From: Oscarella lobularis
Taxonomy: Eukaryota > Porifera > Homoscleromorpha > Homosclerophorida > Oscarellidae
DNA length: 64,000 bases
Reading direction: 5' to 3'
NCBI RefSeq assembly: GCF_947507565.1
Contig: NC_089182.1
Coordinates: 2,976,001-3,040,000, forward strand
Below the pieces are notes generated by a model. It did not search any database. It was given only the letters and a program-made list of their open reading frames with translations, and was not told the origin of the DNA. Shown here piece after piece: positions 34,028 to 46,145 of this stretch; positions within the stretch are counted from its first letter, which is position 1; every line of letters begins with the position of its first letter. Both the position numbers and the translations under genes were made by a program.

Positions 34028-37000
34028 ATGTCCTGCTTGCGTCTTCTCTTTCTTTTCCTCTTATTCGTCTGCGATATATTCGCTGGTAAGTTGACAAAAT
34101 TTAGCCTCTGCCTCGTCGTTTCTCGTACGCGTACGTTTCTCGTTCCGGGGCGGATCGCTCACGTCACGAGGGTGTCACTAGGCGAGGCACCCTTCTAGTT
34201 TGCCGAACCGCGACTAGAATGCCCCCTCTGGCAAGGTTTCTTCGTTTCGTTTACGTAAAATGTATGCAATCCGGAAATTGTGGCTCCTCTGGGACCCAAG
34301 CGCTTGAGTTAGTCTCTCAATGTCTTGGACAGCCAGTGCAGAATTCGTCTACGTTGTTTAGAGCATGTTGAATTTACTGTCTGTTTTGTAGAAATGAACG
34401 TGACTCTAAATGCCGTGACGAACAAGCTGAAGTTTGAAGAAAAAGGCATTTACCCCGGCAGTTCATATGATAGAGCCGTGGATGGGAAAAAAGGTCAAAA
34501 TTGGGGGGATTGCGCTATATCTGCATCGTCTACTCCAACCGTATGGCTGTCAATTGATTTGCTTCATCTCTACTCAGTGAGCAAGATTAAATTGTTATCC
34601 CGTGGACGCTATGGACGTGGCTCTCAAATCTACGTGGGAAGGAATGCTATCAAGTCGGATGGAACCGGTGATAATCGATGTGGGAGTAGCGTTGTGTTTC
34701 CTAATCCAGCTCCATCTACATTTACTAACTTTTCTTGTTCACTTATCAATTGGGTTCAACATGTCAGCATTCGACGACACGGACAGGATGATGGGAAGGG
34801 TGATCCACAGTATTTGCAAGTGTGTGAAGTTGAAGTGTATTATGATGAAACCAAGGGTAGGAATCCATAACGAAAACGTAGTGAGTCAACTATTTTCTGT
34901 TTATATAGATCCCGGTATCACCATAACCAAGAACGCTGCAGAAATTTCAAAATTAGACGTTACAAAAGGAGACATTGTACTCTGTGGTTCACCAAAAGGA
35001 GACTTTGGCCCAACATGGAAATTTCCTGATGGAACAGACGTTTCAGAACAGAACTCTGCTACTATTAGTCAAGCTGATGGCTCATCAGGATATAAAGAAC
35101 TGCGTTTGAGTCCTCTTACGTCTACTCCTCCAAATGGTCAGTACGAATGCCAGTACACAGCAAACAACAGTACAGAGACCAAAACAGTCAATCTTACATT
35201 TACAGGTATGTTACGTTAATTTGTGTGGAACGTTAAAGGCATTTGGCCTTTTTTGATAGCTGATTGTCAAGTAAGCTCGTGGTCAGCATGCTCATCATCA
35301 TGTGGACGAGGAACAAGGACAAGGACCATTACTCGAAAAAAAGTTGGCGCTGGCCAGGATTGTCCCTCTCCTTTATCAGACGATTGCGCAAATACAAACT
35401 GTGAGTTTATATGTTCATCTACAAGGCTGATTCTATTGGTGCTTTGGTAGGTGGTCAAATTGACATGACGGCAATAGGTGCTGTTGCTACCCACGGTCCA
35501 TTAGCTACGATTAATAGTAGGTTCCAGGCTTCACTGGCTATTGATGGCGTTACAAATACTAAATGTGCTGCAACTCTACCATCAACGAAGCCGTGGTTGC
35601 GAGTTGATTTAAAGACAGCTTATTTGATCACAAGCGTAGAAACGTCATTTTATGAAGATCGAGGCAACGGTGCGTTTGTGCGGATAGGAAGTGATTTGAC
35701 CAATGATGGAAATGACAATCCGCTGTGTGGTACTGTTTCGAATAGAAGTAATGGGGCAAGTGTTTGGACAACAACAATTGCGTGTTCTCCTTCATTGTGG
35801 GGACGGTACATTAACGTTCAAAAGATTTTTCCAAATAATTTTTACCTTAGCCTGTGTGAATTGAAAGCAAACTATGGTAGGAAGAATAGCCTTATATAGA
35901 GTGTCTCCTTACACTTTTTGATCATTAGAACTTGACGTTGGCATTCTCTACAATGATTCATCTGTTTCATCTGGAGACGTTTTTGTGTACGGTGGAGATG
36001 CACTTTCTTTTCCTGTTCTGTGCGGCGTTAATCCCGATTCAACAAAATTGAACTCATTGCTAAATATTCAATGGAAATCAGGCAACAGTCCAATTTCGTC
36101 GTCTAATTCCGCCGATGTTAGACAATCCACAGACAACAACTTTGCAAGTCTTCATATTGGAAAAGCTCCATCAACGGATACAACATACACGTGCCAATTC
36201 ACGTGGATTGATAACAAGCAAAAAACCCTACAGTTTAACCTAAACATCAACGGTGCGTGGCATGCTCACAATAGATGACAATAAAGATAAAGTTTTTTTC
36301 TGCAGTCGATTGCGGGTGGAGCTCATGGTCTTCCGGATGCCCAGGTTCTTGTGGTGTGGGTACAAGAGTGCGAACAGCTAACAATCCTTTGAAGAAACAT
36401 CAAGGAAAGGATTGTGTCGGTGATTCAAGCAAAGACTGTGATACTGGACAAGCACCTTGTAAGTGGAAAGCATTGTATGGCAGTATCTTAGCATTTTTGA
36501 TTGCAGGTGCTCCCGCTCCTAGTAAAACTTTAGTTAACGTCGAAGAAAGTCAAAAGGCGGATTTGGAATGTAAAGCTTCACAGTACAGTCAATTGCGGAT
36601 TACATTTCAGTGGTTCAAAAATGGAGTTCGAATAGCCAATCCGAATTCATCGGACACTTCATTGGGAGACGGAAAGTACAAGGGCACCCTGACATTTTCA
36701 TCAGTCAAAAGAGAAGACGCCGGCTTGTATACGTGCAAAGCCGATGGGCAACATGGTCTCAGCGTTGCATCTGCAGCAATAACACTTAATGTCACAATGT
36801 GTAAGTTCCTTTTGCGTCTCGTACGTAGCCAAAGGTATTTATTGTCATTTCTTTCAGATGCTCCCTTTAACGTTACAGTGAAAGCAAACACTAGTACGTT
36901 TGTACTAAAACAACCAATAGCCCTGGACTGCAGTGCGGTCGCCGAACCTGCACGCTTGGATTATAAATGGCATAGAGATGGCAAACTGATTGAAAACGAA

Positions 37001-40000
37001 AAAGATTCACAATTGTTAATTCAATCGTTTGACATCGCTGACGTTGGGATATATACCTGTACGGCTAATAACTCTCGTGGTGCAACCCAATCAAACGATT
37101 TCGAGATCGTTGGTAGGTTAAATTTTGAACCAAGTGTTAATTGAAATGGATATCTCTTTTGTAAGGACCGCCGGGAAATTGCGTCCCTGAAAGTTCGACG
37201 GGTGATTCAATTAGAATATCGGAGTGTTCCATCAACGGCAACCCGGCTGTTACAAAATACAAAGTGTCGTACCGAGTTCTCAATTCTTCCGACGATTGGT
37301 CTGAAGTAGACGGAACGTCTTTACCTATCAACATCGCTAATCTTACCGCGTTCACGGAGTATGAAGTGAAAGTGGCTTCCGGCAACCTGCATGGATATGG
37401 GCCCGGCACTGTGATGACATTTAAGACAGCTGAAGGAAGTAGGTTTCGTATTTTTAATTAACAGAGTCAGTTTTTTATTGTTGTTATTTGTTAGAGCCCG
37501 GTCCGCCAGGAAATGCGACTGCTCGTCCAACTGGGTCGAGCAGCGTTGAAGTGGCATGGTCACGTCCTCTTCAACCGTTTGGGAATATTGACTACTATTA
37601 CATCTACTATCAAGAATCGTCATCACGGAAAAGAGAAATAAGGGAAAAAGTTGAAACGGAGTTGGGATTAGTAACGAGAGCGAATCTGACCGACCTTCTT
37701 CCACGCACTAAGTACACCATTGAGGTGGCAGGAGTGAATATCAGACAATCTGACGATGTGCATCTTATTGGAGATCGGAGCTATAAAGTTGAAGTCCAAA
37801 CAGAGGAATGTTAGTGCCTATCTATCTATTTCACTTTAGAGTTCGTTTTTAGCCCGTTTGTGTTTAGCTTTGCCTTTATCAGGCAAGGACGATCCAAACA
37901 CGATCATAATTATTGTCGCAGTTGTCGTCATCATTCTCCTGATTATCATCGGAATTATTCTGGCCATAGTTATACTGAGGTTAATTATATAATCACTCAG
38001 TAAAAAAATAAAACCGATTATTTGTATTTTCACAGACGACGACGACAATCAAATGGCAAGGATATGTACGAGCCAACGAGCATGGTGGCGGTAGCGAAAA
38101 ACGGCGAAATTCTTGATACTTCATCAGGTTCATTCATAGCGGTTTCGTTCCTTGCTTATTCTACTAACCGGACCCCTTTAGATACCGCGCCTGAAGTCGT
38201 GATTGAAAATCTTTCTCTGATCATCTATGAAGGAACGACGGCTCTGCTACCCTGCGACGCCACTGGAAGCCCCCCGCCGACAATCCAGTGGTACAAGAAC
38301 CATAAGAAGGTTCCAGGAAGGAATAGTCGCTTTCATCAACTTCCCAACGGATCGCTTCAAATTGCGGCTGTCTGCAGTAAAGACGAGGGTTCGTATCGGT
38401 GCGTCGCGACCAATGGAGCCGGAAGCGACGAGCAAACGGTGGAGTTGACCGTAAAGCCGTCTGATAGTGGAGAAAAACCAAGTAAACAATCTGGAGAAGG
38501 TACAGCATCAATAACTGCTCACATGGTCGTGGTCGATAATAGAATGTTTGCCGTTATTAGGACTCCGTAGCGTGGAAGTAACGCCGCAACCAACGCCTAA
38601 AGTTCAGGGTGGTATGCATGCCGTTAACTTGGATGATTTTCCTGATCACGTTACCGCTCTGCATGAACTCAACAACGCCGGTTTCTCTGAGGAATTCAAA
38701 GTCAGTATTCTTAGTGCTAAAAGAAGCACCATGGTGACGTTGTGGCTTTTTTAAGACTCTTGGAGGCATCAGTTCCGGCGTCAAGTTTTCCACGGAGGCA
38801 GCATCAGCGAATCTTCCGAAAAATCGCTACAAGAATATTCTGACATGTAAGTTGTCGTCGTCTTCTTTAGTTTGTTTTGCATGATGTCTTTTTGGTAAGA
38901 CGATCACGCTCGTGTGCCATTGAAATCGGTGCCCGGAATGGGGAAATTGGAATCAGATTATATTGCAGCAGCTTATGTGGATGTAAGATTATGCAAGACA
39001 ACGTGTAGCCTTTCTCATTTACGTTTTTTTGCTACAGGGCCACAGCAAGCCCAACAAGTACATTGCTTCTCAAGGTTGGGTTGTCTTGCACGATTTTGGA
39101 AGCTTATTTATTTGTTTTGGCAGGGCCAAGAAAGGACACTTGCAGCGACATGTGGCGCATGATCTGGGGTGAAGACGTTAGGACTATTGTAATGCTGACT
39201 CATTTGGTTGAGAAAAACAAGGTAAGGAAAGGCGTGAAACTGTTTTTTGTTTAAAATTTTTGTAGATCAAATGTCATCAATATTGGCCGGAAAATGTTGG
39301 TTCTAACGATGTTTATGACGGGCTTTCTGTCACTCTGGATTCCATTGACAAATTTGCTGAATATGACATCAAGAAAATTGCTATCAGATTGGTGAGAAAC
39401 ATTTTTGTTAACTACTGATTAGCTTACCTTTTTTGTTATAGGGCGAAGAAACGCGAAGAATAAAGCTGTACCACTTCACTTCTTGGCCAGATCACGGCGT
39501 TCCGAAATTCTCCACAGGCCTTCTGACGTTCATCAGGAGAATCAATAGAGAATACTCAAACGAACATGGACCCATGATTGTTCACTGCAGGTCAGTAGCT
39601 TTATTCCAATTTTCCTACTTGGAGATTTACACGCACTGTCTAGTGCCGGAGTGGGTCGCACGGGAACGTTCATCATCATTGATCAGATGCTTGAAAAAAT
39701 CGAAGAGGGCCTGCCTCTTGACGTGTTCAACGCCGTTGCGTCTTTGAGAACTCGTCGTCAGGACATGGTGCAGGGGGAGGTACAGAGGAAAAGCCGCCAA
39801 TTAGGAGACCCCTTTGTGAAGACGTATTTTCATTTCAGGCTCAATACATTTTTATTCACGATGCTCTGCTTGAAGCCACTCTGTGTGGCAACACTCAAAT
39901 TGCTGTGCAGAATCTACGCAACGCTTGGGCGCGTCTCAGCAAGAAGGACAAGAGAAATCGTACCGGATTTGACCGCCAGTTCTTGGTAAGAGCTCGTATT

Positions 40001-41178
40001 TATTTTCCCTACTACTAAACGAACCATATTCGTTTTCAGGTTTTGGAGACTACCAGTCCTCGGTTTGACAAGAGTGTGTGCAAAGCTGGATTACAGTCAG
40101 GCGTTCGAAAGAAGAACAGATATTCAGAAATCGTGCCACGTAAGCAGAAAAAAGAGTTTCAATTATATGCCAAGTCAACTGTTGCTGTGTTTAGTGGATA
40201 CAGAAAGAGTCGTGTTGCGCTTGGAGGAAGAAGGAGATGACGCCTACGTGAACACAGCGGCTGGATCCAATTACATCAACGCTAGTTTTCTCAACGTACG
40301 AAGCGAGACGAGACGCTTTCTTACACAATAAAATGATTCTTGTTCTCTCAGGGCTATCGCAGACGCGACGAGTTCATCGTTACTCAAGGACCGTTGAAGA
40401 ATACTGTGAACGACTTTTGGAAGATGATTTGGGAGCAGGGCTCCTTGACGATTGTCAATCTGACTCAACTTGAAGAAAATGGCGAGGTAGATATTACTGG
40501 CATGCATATGAAGTGAATTATTATGGTCTCTGTAGGAAATGTGCTACCAGTATTGGCCTGCTTCGGAGTCAGCCACTTATGGCTCCTATACCGTCAACGT
40601 GGAGCAGACAACTCCCTGCAGCGATTACACAATCAGAAAGATGCTTCTGAGCAAGGTAAAAAAGCATTCTCTGTATCTAGTTGTCTTTTACATTTTTGCT
40701 GTGAATAGGGTTCTGAAAGCAGGTCAATTTCTCAGTTTCACTTCACAGAATGGCCGGAAGATCAGTGCCCCAAAAAAGCCACTCAAGTGCTGGACATGTT
40801 GACTCAAATGGTGAAATGGCAGCAGTCGACTGGAAACAATGTCATCACAGTACATTGCAAGTACGTTATCTGCATACACTCATAATGATTTTATTCTACT
40901 GGCGATGTTTTAGCAATGGCATTGGTCGTTCTGGCGTGTTCTGCACTCTTGTTTCGGTGCTTGACTGCATGAAGGTGGAAAGTGTGATCGACGTGTTTTA
41001 CAAGGTCAAATTGTTTCGCATCAAGAGACCCGGAATAGTTCAAACTGTGGTAAGTTGGACTTTTCTTTTTCTGCGTGAAAACAAATTTCTGTACTTTTTT
41101 TAGGATCAGTACAGATTTTGCTACCAAGCCATTGTTGACTACACCGAGGGCTTCGAAACCTATTCCAACTTCAAGTAA
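34028..41178 (+). CDS. Receptor protein tyrosine phosphatase with fucolectin-like, TSP1, Ig and FN3 domains
   Basis: Signal peptide MSCLRLLFLFLLFV. Extracellular order: galactose-binding/fucolectin-like (34390-34860), Ig-like (34910-35205), TSP1 (35262-35400, SSWSACSSSCGRGTRTR), second fucolectin-like (35455-35880), Ig-like (35935-36255), second TSP1 (36305-36460), two Ig domains (36510-36795, 36858-37110), two FN3 (37167-37440, 37497-37812). The TM helix is in exon 37883-37979 and is followed by RRRR. Exon 38182-38499 then encodes another I-set Ig domain, apparently cytoplasmic. D1 phosphatase has WPDHGVP and HCSAGVGRTGTF (active). D2 has WPEDQCP and HCNNGIGRSGVF, with Cys and Arg kept but other residues changed, as in low-activity D2 domains. 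The stop TAA at 41176-41178 overlaps a donor-like AAGTAAGT, so a further exon cannot be excluded. Resembles type IIa/IIb RPTPs functionally but with a novel ectodomain. Confidence 0.9.
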
Positions 41179-41288
41179 GTCATATTCAGGCTTCAGTTAG
41201 CATTAGCCTTAGCATCGTTATTCTATACCGTACGTGTCTTGGTGTCTGTTTTTCAATGTTTTTTTTGATGTTTTGTATTCTACGCTTT

Positions 41289-41346
41289 TAGAGAACTTTA
41301 CCAGAAAATTAGAGAACTTTACCAGTAGATTAGAGAACTTCGTTTT
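41289..41346. repeat. Imperfect 21-bp tandem repeat, RPTP-CFAP57 spacer
   Basis: TTAGAGAACTTTACCAG occurs twice in tandem with a partial third TTAGAGAACTT. Confidence 0.8.
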
Positions 41347-41379
41347 AGATCGCGCGCAGGTCTGAACGCGCGCTAGAAC

Positions 41380-41393
41380 AATACCATAGCAAC
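41380..41393 (+). promoter_or_regulatory. X-box-like RFX site upstream of CFAP57
   Basis: AATACCATAGCAAC matches the RFX consensus GTNRCC-N2-RGYAAC at 10 of 12 defined positions and lies 15 nt before the ATG. Confidence 0.45.
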
Positions 41394-41408
41394 GACACTA
41401 CGCAAAAC

Positions 41409-44400
41409 ATGTCGATAGCGAACGCAATCCAACGGCACGTCTTTGGCCTCAAGGGCGACGTCGCTTCGAACGTCGTCTATGTGGACGAACAAACGATACT
41501 CTATCCGGCCGGCGGGAACATCGTTCTCTTCAACACCGACGCGAAATCGCAGCGGTTCGTCCCCACGACTCCAGGCGCCCTGGGCGTCACATGCCTCGCC
41601 GTTAGCCCGAATCGGCGGTAAGGAAACAAACGCTTGCGTCCGCACTCTTCCTAAATCGCGATTTGCAGCTATTTGGCCGTGGCCGAAAAGGGGCAAAAGG
41701 GCACCGCATCGATCTACGATCTTCACTCGCTTCGCAAGCGCAAAGTGTTGAGTCACGCCGACTGTCAGTCGCAGGAGTTCGTCAGCTTGGCGTTCTCGCC
41801 CGATTCGAAATATCTCGTCGCACAATCGGGACGACCTGATTGGATGCTCGTCTATTGGACGTGGGAAAAGTCCAAAGTGAACGCCGTCACCAAATCGACA
41901 AACGCGCAGAACTCGCCCGTTTTTCAGGTAAAAGAAAAAGAAACCATTGGGCAGTTGATTTCTGTATGTCTTCCCTATAGGTTACTTTCAATCCTCAAGA
42001 CAACACTCAGCTGTGCGTCGTCGGATCTGGCATATTCAAGCTCTATCGCTACAGCGAGGGAAATCTCAAGCAGTTCGCCGTGCAGCGCAACGAGACGAAC
42101 AACTACCTCTGTCAGACGTGGGTCTCCGAAGATCGAGTCGTCGCCGGAACCGATCAGGGAAAAGTCGTCTTATTCGAAGCCGGCGAAATGAAAGCCGAAA
42201 TTGCCGTCACGTCGCACACGGCACGCTCAGGAATGACGTCAGCGGCAGAAAGGTAGAATATTCCGCCTCCTCAAATATGAGATGAGAGCCTTCACAATAG
42301 GAGTAGTATGGTGAGTGGAACTGCGGCTGAAAGCGGCGGCTCAAACGTTCCTCCCGTTCGAGCGATTCTAAGCCACTCCAAAGGCTTCTTCTGTTGCTGC
42401 GGCAACGGTCTCGTTCACGGATACGAACGAAGCGACGAAAAGGACAGGGAGTACTATAAGAAGGTGAAGGAAATCGAAGTGCCGACCGCCATGTCAGACG
42501 TGCAAGGAAGTCAAATCTTCGTCGACGTCGGTCGAGAAGTGACCGCTATAGCGTTGAGTCCATCGGAGGATAGTCTCGTGTGCAGCACGCAGGGCCAGCA
42601 GTTGTACACGCTGATGCTGTCTAGTGCGGAGATAAGCAAGGTTTGGGACTCGAATCCATGTCCTCTTTTATCTATGTTTGATTTTAGCAAGGAGAACGGC
42701 CTGAGTTTGATTTGCTATCGCATCCGTTTCACAGTGGGCCCATTACTGGTATGGGCGTTTGCGCTCGAAAGCCGCTTATTGCCACGTGTTCCATGGATAA
42801 AACGGTCCGAATATGGAACTATGAAACCCAGTATGAATACACCCTCGGTTTTGAATCTAAAATTTATTGTTTCTCTTAGTGTATTGGAATTGCAGAAGGA
42901 TTTTCCCGAGGAGGCGTACAGCGTCGCCTTGCATCCGTCCGGACTGTTTCTTCTCGCCGGATTCAGCGACAAACTTCGACTGATGAATCTGCTCATCGAC
43001 GACATACGCCCGTTCAAGGAGTTCACGCTGCGCGGATGTCGAGAGGTAAACACTCAAAAAAAAAAGAAATGAACACATCATGAGACGATTCTTTTCGCGT
43101 GGCAGTGCGCGTTCAGTCACGGCGGACACCTCTTTGCCGCTGTCCACGGAAACGTCATCCAAATCTATTCGACGTATTCCTTCGAGAACATCGGCAATCT
43201 GAAAGGTCACAACGGCAAGGTGAGAAGATCGATTCAGGATTACTATAATTGCATCTCTTCTCCCCCCCAAAAAGATTCGCGGTCTCGTTTGGAGTCACGA
43301 CGACGGGAAAATCATTTCGTGCGGCCAGGAGGGCGCCGTGTACGAGTGGAGCGTCAAGACGTGCAAACGCGAAGGCGAGACGGTGCTCAAGTCGTGCAGC
43401 TACACGGGCGTAACGCTGTCGCCGGACGCGAAGACGACGTACGCCGTCGGATCGGATCGAACCCTAAAGGAAATGATATTGACCGAATCGCAGGTAAAGT
43501 AGTCGAGATTTTTTTTTTGATCGCCATTAGGGAGATTCTTAATTAAGGTTGTGCGTGACGTCGATTCCGACGACGTCGTCTTGACTCAAATCGTCCTGTC
43601 GAGATCGGGTCGAATGATGTTTACTGGCACGTCGTCCGGCAGCGTTCGATCGATTAAGTTTCCGTTGACCGTTCCAGGCGAATGGACGGAGCATCAAGCT
43701 CACGCCGGATCGGTGACGAAGGTTAGAGAGAGACAAAGGCTTTGCGTTTGATTACTAGGCTGGGTTTTCTAGATGCGACTGTCGTGGGATGATCAGTACT
43801 TGTTCACTGGCGGGGAGGACGGGAGTCTGTGCTTGTTTAGAGTGCAGGATAAGGAGGGTCGCGGCTTGAAGCGTGATCGGGAAATTCAGTACGCCGAGGA
43901 GATTCTCATAACCAAGTCAGATTTGGAAGAGAAGGTAGGAGGTGGATGTCTAATGCGCGGAGGGGTGCACGAAGAGGTTTTCGCTTAGAATCAAGTTATG
44001 ACTGAGTTGAAAACTCGCGTGGAAGAGCTGAAGATGGAGAACGAGTACCAGCTCAGATTGAAGGACATGAATTACAATGAGAAGATTAAGGAGTTGACGG
44101 AGAAATTCATGCAGGAAATGGAAACTTTGAAGACAAGGCATCAGGTAAAATCCTGAGCTAATCTTTTTTGTTGTAAATAAATGAATTTTTGTGTGTAGGT
44201 TCTAAAAACCGAGAAGGATAAGGACGAAGTGAGACACACGGAATACCTTTCGGAAATAAGTGCGAGACATCAGCGAGAGCAGCAAGAATTAGGTACGTCA
44301 ATCGCGCCACTCCGCTGCCTGCGAGATTAGACACCTTTTTTTCTATAGAGTCACTAAATAATCAGAAGTTGATGGCCGAGTACGAAAAGTACCAGGAGCT

Positions 44401-46083
44401 TCAAGCCAAGGCTCAAAAGATGCAGGAAGATTACGAGAGACAGTTGACTTTTTCTGAGGAAGCAAAGGAGCAGGCGGTTAGCGAGACAACCGAATACTAT
44501 GAAGGCCAAAAGGCAGAACTGGAAGCCAGACTGAAGCAGGTTAGTTTGCTTCATTCCTCCAATTGAATTTTTTTCTGAGTTGGATATTTAGATTGAAGAG
44601 GAAAAGGAGTATTTGCAGCGGGAGCATAAGGAGACGCAGCGACAGATCGAAGAAGACGCCGATCAGGAAATACTCGACGTTAAGAACAAATACGAGCGAC
44701 GACTTCGCGACGAGGTCGAAGCGAACATGAGACTCAAAGGAGAGACAGGAATTATGAAGAAAAAGGTAAAGACGCTTTGAAAATGAGTCGTAGTGCGTTG
44801 ACAGGGATGCGTTTCAGTTTGCCACGCTGGAGAGGGAGCGAAAGGAGCAGAAAGAGGAGATACAGCGTCTTCACGGCGAGGAGAACAAGCTGCGCGCCGT
44901 GATACGATCGCTGGAGAAAGATATCGTTGGATTGAAGAAAGAAATTCAGGAGAGAGACGAAACGATTCAGGATAAGGTATGAGATAGACGTGAGCATTCT
45001 GCCTGTACTATGTATAGGTGTTCTCTTACAGGAAAAGAGGATCTATGATTTGAAGAAAAAGAACCAGGAGCTGGAGAAGTTCAAGTTCGTGTTGGACTAC
45101 AAAATCAAGGAGTTAAAGAAGCAGATCGAACCGAGAGAGACCGAGATCAAGGCAAAGGAAGATCAAATCAACGAGGTGAGACCGCAATAGGACAGGGGGG
45201 AAATGCGGAAACAATTTCTCCAGATGGAACAAGAGCTCGATCAGTTCCATAAGAAAAACCAGTCGCTGGAATTGCGAATAACGGAACTAAATCAAAAATT
45301 AAAAGCCTCTGATAAAGAGCTTAGGAGAGAAAGACAGAGAGTAAGAGGAAAGGGGAGGCACATTGCAACGTCACTAATACGTATGCTCAACTGCAAAGGT
45401 TCACGATACCGAGGCTGTATGCAAAAGATTTCAAACGGATTTGCATCACACCGTGGGTCTGATCCAAGAACCCAAGCAACTAAAAGAGAGCGTCGAGCAG
45501 CTGTACAGAAAGCACGTGGGCGATGACAAGGTAAAAATATTAATTGATTAATTAATTAACGACATTACGCCGTTTTTTAGCCGGAATTGGTGAGAGTGGA
45601 TCAGGACATTCAACAGGAGTACAGCCGACAGCGAGAGCACTTGGAAAGAAGCGTCGCTTCTTTGAGAAAGAAACTCGCCAAGGACAGCGAAATTCATCGA
45701 GCAGACAACGTTCGCATCATGCAGGTTAGAACTATAGGCGTTAGTGGTAAGTCTCGTGACGTATTACGCAGGAAAACGTCACGTTGATTCGCGAAATCAA
45801 TGACTTGAGGAAGGAACTCAAGATTGCGAGAGGTCAAGTGCACGATTTCGAAGTGGCGCTCACTGTCGCCAAAAAGCAGGGCATGGGAGTCAGTGCTGCC
45901 TTTCCCGAACGCTTCGGAAAGAGCACGAGCTCGTTGGAATCGGCTGATGCCGCCGAAAACGTGCGAATCATCGAAATGCAGCGAAACGAGATACGAAAGC
46001 AACGGCAACGAATCGAGGAGCTAGAAAACTCGGCTCTTCGACCCAGTTCAACGGGAAAACTGCCTGCATTGACCGCACACTAG
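41409..46083 (+). CDS. CFAP57: CFAP57 (WDR65), WD40/coiled-coil protein of motile cilia
   Basis: Axonemal protein of the inner dynein arm g/d region and dynein regulatory area. The N-terminal half is a double WD40 propeller: [78 protein letters not shown] and [14 protein letters not shown]. From about 43860 it becomes a long coiled coil ([59 protein letters not shown]), almost identical to vertebrate CFAP57 and with a matching C-terminus ([20 protein letters not shown]). Around 20 exons, ending TAG 46081-46083. The next gene, IFT88, starts 62 nt later. Confidence 0.96.
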
Positions 46084-46120
46084 ACATTTAAGTTATCCTA
46101 GCGTACTCTAAGTGCGATCT

Positions 46121-46130
46121 TAGCAACGCG
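46121..46130 (+). promoter_or_regulatory. RFX half-site upstream of IFT88
   Basis: TAGCAACG, the same octamer as in the CFAP57 X-box-like site, lies 18 nt before the IFT88 ATG; the left half-site is weak. Confidence 0.3.
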
Positions 46131-46145
46131 CATAGAAACAAGAGA

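Noticed and set aside
38500-38570. Possible second TM segment or read-through exon between the cytoplasmic Ig and PTP D1
   Set aside because: The intervening sequence is an ordinary short GT-AG intron and its translation is not a hydrophobic helix.
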